Shown: positions 19,256 through 28,688 of the stretch, piece after piece
Position numbering within the stretch: position 1 is the stretch's first letter
How the letters are laid out: each line of letters opens with the position of its first letter
Source of the DNA: Henriciella barbarensis
Lineage (GTDB): Bacteria; Pseudomonadota; Alphaproteobacteria; Caulobacterales; Hyphomonadaceae
Assembly: GCF_003576345.1 (NCBI RefSeq)
Contig: NZ_QWGB01000009.1
Location: 62,001-126,000 of the forward strand
Length of the DNA: 64,000 nucleotides
Reading direction: 5' to 3'
The notes under the pieces: model-generated
What the model saw: the letters and a program-made list of their open reading frames with translations, nothing else
The model's database searches: none
Told to the model about the DNA's origin: nothing
Program-made: the position numbers and the translations under genes

Positions 19256-20077
19256 ATGATCAAGCGTCTGACAGGACTGAGCGCACTTCTTTTGGCAAGC
19301 GCCTGCGCAACACAGGGCGGTGATGATCTGCCGCCTGCTGAAGCGCCGCTTCCGCCAATGATGACATCGCCGGGTGTAGATGAAGCGCGACTTCAAAACG
19401 CAATTGCAAGCAGCGAACGGCCGGAAACCGACGTTGAACGCGACGAGTTACGCCGTCCGGCCGGTGTCATCGAGTTTGCGGGTCTCCTTCCGAATGAGAC
19501 GGTTCTCGAACTTGAAGCGGGTGGTGGCTATTTTACCGAAATCCTGTCGCGATACCTGAACGAAGAGACGACGCTCTACATGCAGAATCCTGCCGCGTTC
19601 GATGGCTTTCTCGGTGATGCGGCAGAGATCCGAATGGATGGCCTTGATAATGTCGAATATCTGCGCACTGATTTCGACAGTTTCCCGCTGGAGGATGAGA
19701 GCATCGACGTGGTGACCTGGTTCCAGGGGCCGCATGAGCTATGGTATACGCCGGAAAATGGCGAGCCACTCGTCTCTAATCCCGACGACTCGTTTCCCGA
19801 AATCTTTCGCGTCCTGAAGCCGGGTGGCAGTTTTGTCGTGCTTGATCATACCGGGCCGGACGGTGCGCCAGCGACAATCGGCGGCGAAACCCATCGTATC
19901 GATCCGCAGATTGTTCGCGACCTCGGGCGGGAAGCAGGCTTCGTGCTCGTTGCTGAAAGCGACCTGCTCGACAATCCGGGTGACGACCTGACTGCGAACG
20001 TTTTCGATGAGTCCGTGCGGGGCCGTACTGATCAGTTCCTCATGAAGTTCGAAAAGCCGATGGGCGCGCCGCAATAA
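19256..20077 (+). CDS. Lipoprotein with a class I methyltransferase fold
   Basis: Starts at 19256 with AGGGAGG upstream and has a lipoprotein signal (MIKRLTGLSALLLASAC, Cys17). After an Ala/Pro linker comes a methyltransferase-like domain: motif I LELEAGGGYFTEIL, an acidic LRTDFDSFPLEDESIDVV and FRVLKPGGSFVVLDHTGPD. 273 residues in total. The frame is open further upstream but without a ribosome site. Exported methyltransferase-like proteins are known in alphaproteobacteria, though S-adenosylmethionine is not expected in the periplasm. The activity is therefore uncertain. Confidence 0.82.
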   Translation: MIKRLTGLSALLLASACATQGGDDLPPAEAPLPPMMTSPGVDEARLQNAIASSERPETDVERDELRRPAGVIEFAGLLPNETVLELEAGGGYFTEILSRYLNEETTLYMQNPAAFDGFLGDAAEIRMDGLDNVEYLRTDFDSFPLEDESIDVVTWFQGPHELWYTPENGEPLVSNPDDSFPEIFRVLKPGGSFVVLDHTGPDGAPATIGGETHRIDPQIVRDLGREAGFVLVAESDLLDNPGDDLTANVFDESVRGRTDQFLMKFEKPMGAPQ

Positions 20078-20142
20078 GGCTGCAGACCGTTCTGCGAGGA
20101 TCGCTTGACCGCAGCTAGCCGCTGAAGGACAGGGAGGCGGTT

Positions 20143-20886
20143 ATGACGACCCCGAGCGACCGTATTCCCGCTGCGCGTTCGCGCAAGGCTCTTTGGCTCG
20201 GCCTCGGGCTGGGGGCCACCGTTATCACCCTTTTCCTGCTTGGGAAGACGGGTGTGCTTGGCTCGCTTGAAGCTTTCATCGCCCAAATGCAGGAAATGGC
20301 CGATACGCCATGGGCACTACCGGCGGTTATCGTGCTCTTCACCGGCGCTGCCTTTGTAGGGCTGCCGCAGTTCGGATTGATCGGGGCGGCCGTTGTCGCC
20401 TTCGGTCCCGTAAATGGCGCGTTCTATTCCTGGGTAGCGACAATGGTTTCCGGTACGGTGACTTTCTGGCTTGGCCGGTTCAGTGGAGAGGCGGCCGTGG
20501 CGCGCTTCTCCGGTCGCCGTGCTGCCCGCTTCACCGAGTTTGTGAGCCGCAATGCGTTCGCAGCGAGCATGATCGTACGTAACGTTCCGACGGGGCCGTT
20601 CCTGATCGTCAACATGGCGTTCGGCGCACTCCGCGCAAACTATCTCGCATTCCTGGGCGGCATGGCGATTGGCTCACTCCCAAAAATCTTGCTTGTGACC
20701 TTCGCAGGACAGAGCCTGATATCAGCCATCACCGGTTCGCCGGTCATCGCTGTGACCTTGGCGGTTCTGGCGGCCATCATTTTCGGTGGCCTCTGGCTCT
20801 ATGTCCGTCACCGGCAGGGGTCGGGCAAGATCATTTCGCCAATGCCTATCAGGCCGGTTGACAGGGCAAGCGAAAAGCCGGATTAG
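20143..20886 (+). CDS. TVP38/TMEM64 (VTT/DedA-like) membrane protein
   Basis: A 247-residue inner-membrane protein with about five or six hydrophobic segments. The family core is visible as a glycine-rich FVGLPQFGLIGAAVVAFGPVNGAFYSWVATMVSGTVTFWLGRFSG followed by the amphipathic RNVPTGPFLIVNMAFGALR segment. VTT proteins take part in lipid scrambling or small-ion handling in the membrane; the precise role is not settled. Seven bases after its stop begins the leuA leader peptide. Confidence 0.85.
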   Translation: MTTPSDRIPAARSRKALWLGLGLGATVITLFLLGKTGVLGSLEAFIAQMQEMADTPWALPAVIVLFTGAAFVGLPQFGLIGAAVVAFGPVNGAFYSWVATMVSGTVTFWLGRFSGEAAVARFSGRRAARFTEFVSRNAFAASMIVRNVPTGPFLIVNMAFGALRANYLAFLGGMAIGSLPKILLVTFAGQSLISAITGSPVIAVTLAVLAAIIFGGLWLYVRHRQGSGKIISPMPIRPVDRASEKPD

Positions 20887-20893
20887 GTCACTC

Positions 20894-20971
20894 ATGCGCA
20901 AGAATTTGCCTCTTGAGGGACTAACGGGCCTCCTACTTAGCAGCCCCTGGCTGGTGGCCGCTGGACTCTGA
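20894..20971 (+). CDS. leuA leader peptide, Leu-rich
   Basis: A 25-codon frame, ATG to TGA, beginning MRKNLPLEG and ending in LVAAGL, contains eight Leu codons including a Leu-Leu-Leu run at positions 13-15. It ends 75 bases before leuA (2-isopropylmalate synthase). A weak AGG lies nine bases before the ATG. The Leu content and location indicate ribosome-sensed control of leuA by charged leucyl-tRNA. Confidence 0.8.
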   Translation: MRKNLPLEGLTGLLLSSPWLVAAGL

Positions 20972-20983
20972 TGGTTCTGCGCC

Positions 20984-21047
20984 TGGTCAGGGGATCGACT
21001 TAAACGCCCTTTCGCTGACACTTCTTAGAGATCCTCAGGCCTGACCA
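20984..21047 (+). promoter_or_regulatory. Start-codon-sequestering stem in the leuA leader
   Basis: TGGTCAGG at 20984-20991 is perfectly complementary to CCTGACCA at 21040-21047, which includes the A of the leuA ATG and abuts its ribosome site CAGG. An alternative pairing of GTCAGGG (20986-20992) with CCC and CTGAC near 21008-21019 would free the start. No hairpin with a T-run is visible, so control may be at translation rather than termination. The structures were found by eye and not folded. Confidence 0.5.
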
Positions 21048-22582
21048 TGACTTCCGAAAAAGACCGCATTCTGATTTTTGATACGACCATGCGTGATGGT
21101 GAGCAGTCGCCCGGCGCATCCATGACGCACAATGAGAAGCTGGAGCTTGCCGACCTTCTTGAGACGATGGGGGTGGATATCATCGAGGCGGGTTTCCCCG
21201 CCTCCTCCCAAGGTGACTTCGAGGCAGTGCGGGACATTGCGCGGCGGTCAAAGTCGTCGGTCATAACCGGGCTGTCGCGCTCGAAGCTGGAAGATATTGA
21301 CCGCTGCGGTGAGGCCGTGCGACACGCCGCTCGCCCGCGCATTCACACTTTCATCTCAACCAGCCCTGTTCACATGAAGCATAAGCTGCAGATGGGGCCG
21401 AACGCGGTGCTCGAGGCTGTTGGTCGTTCCGTCGCCCATGCTCGAAATCTGGTCGAAGACGTTGAGTGGTCAGCTGAGGACGCGACCCGCACAGAGTTTG
21501 AGTTCCTCTGCAAATGTATTGATGTGGCCATTGCTTCAGGGGCAACGACCATCAACGTGCCCGACACGGTGGGCTATACCCATCCTGACGAGTATGGCGG
21601 CCTGATCCGTGCCCTTCGCGAGACGATCCCGAATTCGGACAAGGTCATCTGGTCCACGCATTGTCATAATGATCTCGGTCTCGCTGTCGCAAATTCGATT
21701 GCTGGCGCGCAGAACGGTGCACGACAGATTGAATGCACGATCAACGGGCTTGGCGAACGGGCAGGCAATGCCGCGCTGGAAGAGATTGTCATGGCGTTCA
21801 AGGTGCGCGGCGATACGCTGCCCTATGACACGGGCATCGACACCACCCGGCTGGCGCGAGCAAGCCAGATGGTAAGCCGGATCACTGGCTTCCCGGTGCA
21901 GTACAATAAGGCGATCGTCGGCAAGAATGCCTTCGCGCACGAAAGTGGCATCCACCAGGATGGCATGCTGAAGAATACTGAAACCTACGAGATCATGAAG
22001 CCGGAGGATGTTGGTGTGTCCAAGTCATCTCTGGTGATGGGCAAGCTATCGGGACGCAACGCCTTCCGGGACAAGCTCGCCTCTCTCGGCTATGAGCTAG
22101 ATGCGGATTCCTTGAACGAGGCGTTTCGCAGGTTCAAGGATCTCGCTGACCGCAAGAAGCATGTCTTCGATGATGACATACTGGCGCTAGTCGACGACCA
22201 GCTGTCGGCTATGGGCGAACGGGTCGGCTTTGACAGCCTTCGCGTCATTGCCGGATCGGTCGGCCCTCAGAAAGCTGATCTTTCACTGCGCGTGGATGGG
22301 CAGCTCATGGAAGCGAGCTGTACTGGCAATGGTCCCGTCGATGCCGTGTTCAACACGATTCGCAAGATCGTAAGCCACGAAGCCAAGCTCGACCTCTATC
22401 AGGTTCATGCGGTGACGGGCGGAACGGATGCCCAGGCCGAAGTGAGCGTGAGGCTGAATGGCGAAGGCATCATGGCCGTCGGGCGTGCGTCAGATCCGGA
22501 CACGCTGGTCGCAAGCGCGAAGGCTTACATCCACGCGCTGAACAAGCTCGAAGCGCGACGCTTGAAGCGGCGGGCTGCCTGA
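21047..22582 (+). CDS. leuA: 2-isopropylmalate synthase
   Basis: Condenses 2-oxoisovalerate with acetyl-CoA, the committed step of leucine synthesis. The 511-residue protein has the TIM-barrel motifs TTMRDGEQSPGASM, the HCHNDLGLAVAN metal-binding strand and GLGERAGNA, followed by the C-terminal regulatory LeuA dimer domain (from about 390) that binds leucine for feedback. AGG lies seven bases before the ATG. It is preceded by a Leu-rich leader. Confidence 0.96.
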   Translation: MTSEKDRILIFDTTMRDGEQSPGASMTHNEKLELADLLETMGVDIIEAGFPASSQGDFEAVRDIARRSKSSVITGLSRSKLEDIDRCGEAVRHAARPRIHTFISTSPVHMKHKLQMGPNAVLEAVGRSVAHARNLVEDVEWSAEDATRTEFEFLCKCIDVAIASGATTINVPDTVGYTHPDEYGGLIRALRETIPNSDKVIWSTHCHNDLGLAVANSIAGAQNGARQIECTINGLGERAGNAALEEIVMAFKVRGDTLPYDTGIDTTRLARASQMVSRITGFPVQYNKAIVGKNAFAHESGIHQDGMLKNTETYEIMKPEDVGVSKSSLVMGKLSGRNAFRDKLASLGYELDADSLNEAFRRFKDLADRKKHVFDDDILALVDDQLSAMGERVGFDSLRVIAGSVGPQKADLSLRVDGQLMEASCTGNGPVDAVFNTIRKIVSHEAKLDLYQVHAVTGGTDAQAEVSVRLNGEGIMAVGRASDPDTLVASAKAYIHALNKLEARRLKRRAA

Positions 22583-22635
22583 CTGCACATGAAGGACCGT
22601 GGGGGTGTGCCGCAGGCGCTCATTGCGGACGACAA

Positions 22636-22652
22636 GTGTACGAAGCGTACAC
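22636..22652. promoter_or_regulatory. Inverted repeat upstream of mreB, copy 1
   Basis: GTGTACGAAGCGTACAC is a perfect 7-bp inverted repeat around AAG, centred at 22644. It resembles a dimeric repressor or activator site. A near-identical copy lies 83 bp downstream. Confidence 0.65.
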
Positions 22653-22678
22653 GAACTTCTCCGTAATGTTTCAGCCGC

Positions 22679-22692
22679 TTACAGGCCTGTAA
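22679..22692. promoter_or_regulatory. 14-bp perfect palindrome upstream of mreB
   Basis: TTACAGGCCTGTAA reads identically on both strands. Its centre (22685.5) is exactly halfway between the centres of the two GTGTACG inverted repeats, 41.5 bp from each. Confidence 0.6.
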
Positions 22693-22718
22693 CGTTCAGG
22701 AGTCTGGCAGGTCAGGGC

Positions 22719-22735
22719 GTGTACGAGGCGTACCT
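22719..22735. promoter_or_regulatory. Inverted repeat upstream of mreB, copy 2
   Basis: GTGTACGAGGCGTACCT repeats copy 1 with three changes; the inner arms GTACG and CGTAC are kept around AGG. Centred at 22727. It lies 126 bp before the mreB ATG, where an operator or activator site could act. Confidence 0.6.
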
Positions 22736-22825
22736 GTTTCGGGCAGCCTCTCACTTGCTTTCCGTGGAATAACGCTGCATGGGGAATACGGGCTGGCAAA
22801 GAAATTCTCGCACGACTGCAGCTAA

Positions 22826-23902
<1,077 letters not shown>

Positions 23903-24014
23903 GACAGTTCACGGCCTGCGCGCGATCTCGTCCGCGACGCTGAAATCCCGGTTGCGCACGGCTGCGCTTCACTTCAGGATCAGCCCTGCCGTGGGGAGGC
24001 AATAAGGGACGACC

Positions 24015-24956
24015 ATGGCCCGTTTGCGTGGAAAAAGACTGAAAGCCCGGCCCGTACGCCGCTACGCCCTCATTGTGGCTCTCGTCATGCTGTTCGCCGT
24101 GCTTCTGGCACAGACTTCCCCGCGCCTTCGCGCCTGGATTGATCCGGCGCGCACTGTTGCCGCTGACCAGCTTGCCAGTTCTGCGCGACCCGGCCTCTGG
24201 GACCGTATTTCCGGAAAAGCTGCCCGCGACGAGCGCATCCGCGAACTTGAAGCAGAAGTTCGCGAACTGACACGCTACCGCTCGGTTGCGATCTCGATGG
24301 CGGCGCGTCTGGAAGCCTATGAAGACATGCTGAACGTGATGGGCGAACCGCCCGTTCGCGGCGTCACGGCGCGCATCACATCTGAAACGAACGGGCCTTT
24401 CCGCGAAGCCATTCTGGTCAACGCCGGCACGCTTCAGGGTGTGCAAGCTGGCGCCTATGCGGAAAACGAAGGTGGGCTGGTCGGGCGTGTCGTTCAGATT
24501 GGCGAGCGGTCTTCCCGCGTGCTGCTCGTCGCAGACTTCAATTCGCGCGTTCCTGTCATGGGTGAGGCAAGCGGCATGCGCGCCATCCTGTTCGGCGACC
24601 GCGACGATCTTGGTACGCTGACTGACCTGCCGGAGCGCGGCAGCTTCATTCTTGGTGAGAGAGTCCTGACGTCTGGTGAGGGCGGCATCTTTCCGCGCGG
24701 CATTGTTGTTGGCGAAGTCGTTGAGCGCGGCGGCGCGCTACGGGTTGAATTCGGGATGAACCGGGGCCGGGGCGGCTTTGTCCGCCTGATGCCCAGCATG
24801 CAGATCCCGCCGCCGGAAGAGTATCCAGCGCCTGACGCGACAGACGCTGAGGACGACACTGGAATTGAGGCCGGAGATGGCGCGCCTGTCGACGAGACTG
24901 CTGAGACGGCTACGTCAGAAGCGCTACCTGACGCAGGTGCGCCGGGAGGCGGATAA
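24015..24956 (+). CDS. mreC: Rod-shape-determining protein MreC
   Basis: A 313-residue bitopic protein: basic N-terminus, one membrane segment at about 18-38, a coiled coil around 75-100 (ERIRELEAEVRELTRYR) and two periplasmic beta domains with the family phrase GGLVGRVVQIGERSSRVLLVADFNSRVPV. It links PBP2 to the MreB filament through MreD/RodA. The last 45 residues are an acidic Ala/Asp/Glu/Thr tail not needed for the fold. mreD follows after two bases. Confidence 0.94.
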   Translation: MARLRGKRLKARPVRRYALIVALVMLFAVLLAQTSPRLRAWIDPARTVAADQLASSARPGLWDRISGKAARDERIRELEAEVRELTRYRSVAISMAARLEAYEDMLNVMGEPPVRGVTARITSETNGPFREAILVNAGTLQGVQAGAYAENEGGLVGRVVQIGERSSRVLLVADFNSRVPVMGEASGMRAILFGDRDDLGTLTDLPERGSFILGERVLTSGEGGIFPRGIVVGEVVERGGALRVEFGMNRGRGGFVRLMPSMQIPPPEEYPAPDATDAEDDTGIEAGDGAPVDETAETATSEALPDAGAPGGG

Positions 24957-24958
24957 TA

Positions 24959-25519
24959 ATGGCAAGACGCCGCAAGTCTGAACGTCTCTCTGCTGTCGCG
25001 GGCATCTGGGCTGAGACCGGGCCGACCAGCCGCTTTCTGATCGGTACGCTCATCGTTGCTGCGATCGGCCTGATCGGTCTGACCCCGAAGACGCTTTTCG
25101 ATACTGAACTGGTTTGGCCGTATGCGTCGCTGGTCGCTGCCATTGGCTGGGGGCGCAGCGGGCTCGGCTTTCGGCCCATGGTGGTCTTGATCCTGTTCGG
25201 CCTTGCCCAGGATGTCATTGTCTACGCGCCGCTTGGCTGCTTCGGCTTCATCAATCTGGCGGCCTTTGGCGCAAGCTCACTGATAGCTCGCAGCTTTGAT
25301 CGGGAGCGTAATCCCCTCATCAGCACCGTCGCACCCGTGGTGCTGTATGCGGTTTCATTCGTGCTGGTCTGGCTGTTCGCCAGCTTCTCCGGCAACCATC
25401 TCGTTCAGCTGTCCCCACTGGTGAATGTGTTTGTAGTCACATATATTCTCCATATCCTTACAGCACCCGTTTTTGATCTTGGCCGTAGGGTCGGCCCACT
25501 CACGGGGAGCATGTCATGA
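24959..25519 (+). CDS. mreD: Rod-shape-determining protein MreD
   Basis: A 186-residue membrane protein with about five hydrophobic segments. Sequence conservation in MreD is low, but the phrases LDTELVWPYASL and FGLAQDVIVYAPLGCFGF and the position between mreC and mrdA make the call. Its stop overlaps the mrdA ATG by four bases. Confidence 0.88.
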   Translation: MARRRKSERLSAVAGIWAETGPTSRFLIGTLIVAAIGLIGLTPKTLFDTELVWPYASLVAAIGWGRSGLGFRPMVVLILFGLAQDVIVYAPLGCFGFINLAAFGASSLIARSFDRERNPLISTVAPVVLYAVSFVLVWLFASFSGNHLVQLSPLVNVFVVTYILHILTAPVFDLGRRVGPLTGSMS

Positions 25520-27435
25520 GCAGCGAACTCGACTTCGAATCCAGGCTCAATCGGCGCACCATCATCACAGGTGCGGCTGGCGGCGTCCTGTTCTCTGGCC
25601 TCGTTGCCCGCCTCGTCCAGCTGCAGCTCTTTGAGGGCGAGCGCTACAAGGAGATCGCGAATGAGAACGGGGTCAAACTTGATCTCGCTCCGCCGATCCG
25701 TGGTGCGATCTACGACCGGTTCGGCGTTCCGCTTGCCTCGCACCGTCAGGCAGGTCGTGTCTCCATCGTCCGCGAGCAGACGCCGGACATGGACGCCACA
25801 CTGGCGGAAATTGCACGCCATATCGATCTGCCGATGGATGAACGCGAGCGGGTGATCCAGCAGGCCCGTAGTCAGGCCTCCTTCCAGTCGACGATCGTCA
25901 AGAGCGAGCTCACCTATGAAGAGTTTGCGCGCATGACGCTGCTGGCAGCTGACATGCCGGGCGTGCGCGCTGACATGGCGGCGACGCGCTCCTATCCACG
26001 TGGGCGCGATTTCGCTCACGTGCTTGGCTATGTTGCCAAGGCGAGCTCTGATGATCTGTCGCGTCTGACTGAAAATGCCTCTCCAGAGGAGTCATCCCTG
26101 CTGGCCCGTCTGTTTCGGCACCCGGATATGCGAACGGGTCGTTCCGGCATTGAACGCGCCGCAGAACCCTGGTTGCGCGGTGAGCCGGGCTTCCGCCGCC
26201 TTGAGACGAACGCCGCAGGCCGCGTCATTCGTGAGCTTGAAAGCGATGACCTCGCGCCGACGCCGGGACGGGACATTGGTCTGACCGTCGATGCGGAGCT
26301 TCAGCGCGCGGCAATCGACCGTTTCGGAGACGAGAGCGGTGCGGCGGTGGTTCTTGATATCGAGACGGGCGCAATTCTCGCCTTCGTATCGACGCCAGCC
26401 TTTGATCCGAATGATTTCGTCAACGGCATATCCTATGCCGACTATAACGCGCTGCGCGAAAATGATCGCTCGCCGCTTTATCACAAGGCGTATGACGGCA
26501 CCTATCCGCCTGGTTCCACATTCAAGATGGTCGTTGCGACTGCAGCGCTGGAAGCCGGTATCAACCCGGACCAGCGAGTTTACTGCAATGGCTACTACCG
26601 ATTCGGTAACCGCACCTGGCATTGCTGGAAGCGCGGCGGCCACGGCAATGTGGACATGCACTGGGCAATGAAGGGCAGCTGCGACGTCTACTTCTATGAT
26701 ATTGCGCGCAAGATTGGTGTTGAACATCTCGCCGACGTTTCGCGCCGCTTTGGTTTCGGACAGGTCTGGGACCTTGGCCTTACGGGTGGACGCGGTGGTA
26801 CAGTGCCAGACGATGCCTGGAAGCGCGCGGCACTGGGCGAACCTTGGTATGAGGGCGAGACCCTCAACTACGGCATCGGTCAGGGGTATCTGTCGGCGTC
26901 GCCACTCCAGCTGGCGCTCATGTCTGCACGCATTGCCGCCAAGGGCCGGTTGATTGAGCCATATATCATCGGCGAAGGTCCGCGCCCTGATAAACCGATC
27001 CCCTATGCTGAGCCGCTAGACCCTGACCATATGCAACGCATGATGGATGGAATGTATGGCGTCACCTCAGAAGCCGGTGGTACTGCATGGCGCTCAGGCG
27101 ACCTCGGTCTTGGCGGTCCACGCCTTGCGGGCAAGACGGGTACCGCGCAAGTGCGTCGCATCTCTGAAGCCGAGCGCCGTTCGGGCGTGCTGAAGGGCGA
27201 CGAGATTGACCGTCGTCTTCGCGACCATGCACTCTTCGTTGCCTACGCGCCTGCCGATGACCCGAAATACGCGATTTCGGTTGTCGTTGAGCATGGTGAG
27301 GGCGGTTCCAGTACCGCCGCTCCCGTCGCCCGAGATATTCTGGCCACGGCGATCCGCCGCGACTCGCGCGCCGCTGCCCGCTGGCAGCAGACTGCCTCGG
27401 CATCGGGCAGCGGAAATGGCGGGGGCAACCCCTGA
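25516..27435 (+). CDS. mrdA: Penicillin-binding protein 2 (elongation transpeptidase)
   Basis: Cross-links new peptidoglycan during cell elongation. The 639-residue class B PBP has an N-terminal membrane anchor (about 17-37), a dimerisation/pedestal domain and a transpeptidase domain with all three motifs: SxxK as STFK at 334-337, SxN-type SCD in MKGSCDVYFYD, and KTG at 540-542 in GKTGTAQ. Ends in a Ser/Gly-rich tail. One-base overlap with rodA. Confidence 0.96.
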   Translation: MSSELDFESRLNRRTIITGAAGGVLFSGLVARLVQLQLFEGERYKEIANENGVKLDLAPPIRGAIYDRFGVPLASHRQAGRVSIVREQTPDMDATLAEIARHIDLPMDERERVIQQARSQASFQSTIVKSELTYEEFARMTLLAADMPGVRADMAATRSYPRGRDFAHVLGYVAKASSDDLSRLTENASPEESSLLARLFRHPDMRTGRSGIERAAEPWLRGEPGFRRLETNAAGRVIRELESDDLAPTPGRDIGLTVDAELQRAAIDRFGDESGAAVVLDIETGAILAFVSTPAFDPNDFVNGISYADYNALRENDRSPLYHKAYDGTYPPGSTFKMVVATAALEAGINPDQRVYCNGYYRFGNRTWHCWKRGGHGNVDMHWAMKGSCDVYFYDIARKIGVEHLADVSRRFGFGQVWDLGLTGGRGGTVPDDAWKRAALGEPWYEGETLNYGIGQGYLSASPLQLALMSARIAAKGRLIEPYIIGEGPRPDKPIPYAEPLDPDHMQRMMDGMYGVTSEAGGTAWRSGDLGLGGPRLAGKTGTAQVRRISEAERRSGVLKGDEIDRRLRDHALFVAYAPADDPKYAISVVVEHGEGGSSTAAPVARDILATAIRRDSRAAARWQQTASASGSGNGGGNP

Positions 27436-28607
27436 TGGCTCGGGCTGCACGCGCCTCGGCTATCAGATTTGAAGACCGCACCCTTGCAGGGACGCTGGGC
27501 GAGCTGCCTTGGGGGTTGGTCCTGATGCTGATCACCGTCGCCTGTATTGGCACGGCGGCGCTCTATTCCTCGACCTTCACGAACCCGGAGGAGGCTGGCC
27601 TGCCAGCCCGGCACGCGGTTCGCTTCGCCATCTCGCTCGGCATTATGTTTGTCATCGCGCTTGTGCCGATTGGTATCTGGCTGCGGGCTGCCTGGCCCGC
27701 TTACTTCGTGACCCTTGCCATGCTTGTCGGCGTGGAGTTGTTCGGCTTGACGCGAGGCGGTGCCACAAGGTGGCTGCAGCTTGGTCCCATTGGCGTACAG
27801 CCGTCTGAGTTCATGAAGCTCGCGCTGACACTGGCGCTGGCGCGGTACTATCATAATAATCTGACATTCCAGTCAGGCCGGTTCTTCATCCATCTCCCCG
27901 CCCTGTTCATTATCATCGTCCCGGCGGCATTGATCTTCAAACAGCCCGACTTCGGCACAACACTGGCGCTCATCGCCTCAGGCGCGGTACTCATCTTTCT
28001 GGCCGGGCTCTATTACCGGATCATCGCGGCGGTTTTCCTGGCGGGTATTGCCAGTGCGTGGCCGATCTACATGTTCGTGCTTCAGGATTATCAGCGCGAA
28101 CGGGTGAATACCTTCCTTGCGCAGCTCACGGGCCAGGCAGTGAACACTCTCGATGATGGCTACCAGATCGAACAGGCCAAGATCGCCATCGGGTCGGGCG
28201 GCTGGCAGGGCAGGGGCTTCATGGAAGGCACGCAGGCCCAGCTCGACTATATCCCCGAACAGCACACCGACTTCATCCTGACCGTAATTGCGGAAGAGTT
28301 CGGCTTCCTCGGCGCGACGGGCCTTCTTGCTCTCTGGGCGGCGATCCTTGGTTGGGGGCTCGTGATTGCCGGTCGATCAGCCTCGCTTTTCGGACGCTTC
28401 GCGGCGGTAGGTTGCGTCGCAACGGTGGCCTTCTTCATCCTGTTCAATGTCGCGATGGTGCTGGGTCTTGTCCCTGTTGTTGGCGTGCCGCTGCCGCTCG
28501 TCTCTTATGGTGGTACCGTGATGTTCACCACCATGGCTTGCTTCGGCATTCTCCTCTCCGTGCACATTGGCCGCGACGAGCGCCTGAGCACTCAGGGGAT
28601 GATTTGA
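27435..28607 (+). CDS. rodA: SEDS peptidoglycan glycosyltransferase RodA
   Basis: Polymerises lipid II in the elongasome with PBP2. The 390-residue protein has about ten membrane segments and the SEDS landmarks GATRWLQLGPIGVQPSEFMKLAL (with the catalytic-site Asp later in KQPDFGTTL), EQHTDFILTVIAEEFGFLG and PLPLVSYGGT. Last gene of the mre operon; 81 bases separate it from the NSS transporter gene. Confidence 0.96.
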   Translation: MARAARASAIRFEDRTLAGTLGELPWGLVLMLITVACIGTAALYSSTFTNPEEAGLPARHAVRFAISLGIMFVIALVPIGIWLRAAWPAYFVTLAMLVGVELFGLTRGGATRWLQLGPIGVQPSEFMKLALTLALARYYHNNLTFQSGRFFIHLPALFIIIVPAALIFKQPDFGTTLALIASGAVLIFLAGLYYRIIAAVFLAGIASAWPIYMFVLQDYQRERVNTFLAQLTGQAVNTLDDGYQIEQAKIAIGSGGWQGRGFMEGTQAQLDYIPEQHTDFILTVIAEEFGFLGATGLLALWAAILGWGLVIAGRSASLFGRFAAVGCVATVAFFILFNVAMVLGLVPVVGVPLPLVSYGGTVMFTTMACFGILLSVHIGRDERLSTQGMI

Positions 28608-28688
28608 CCTCAAGGTGGGCAGGTGCGTTGACCTTTGTCCCGCTAAAGCTAGTGTCCGGCAAAATTCTTTTCACGAGGGGAGCAGATA

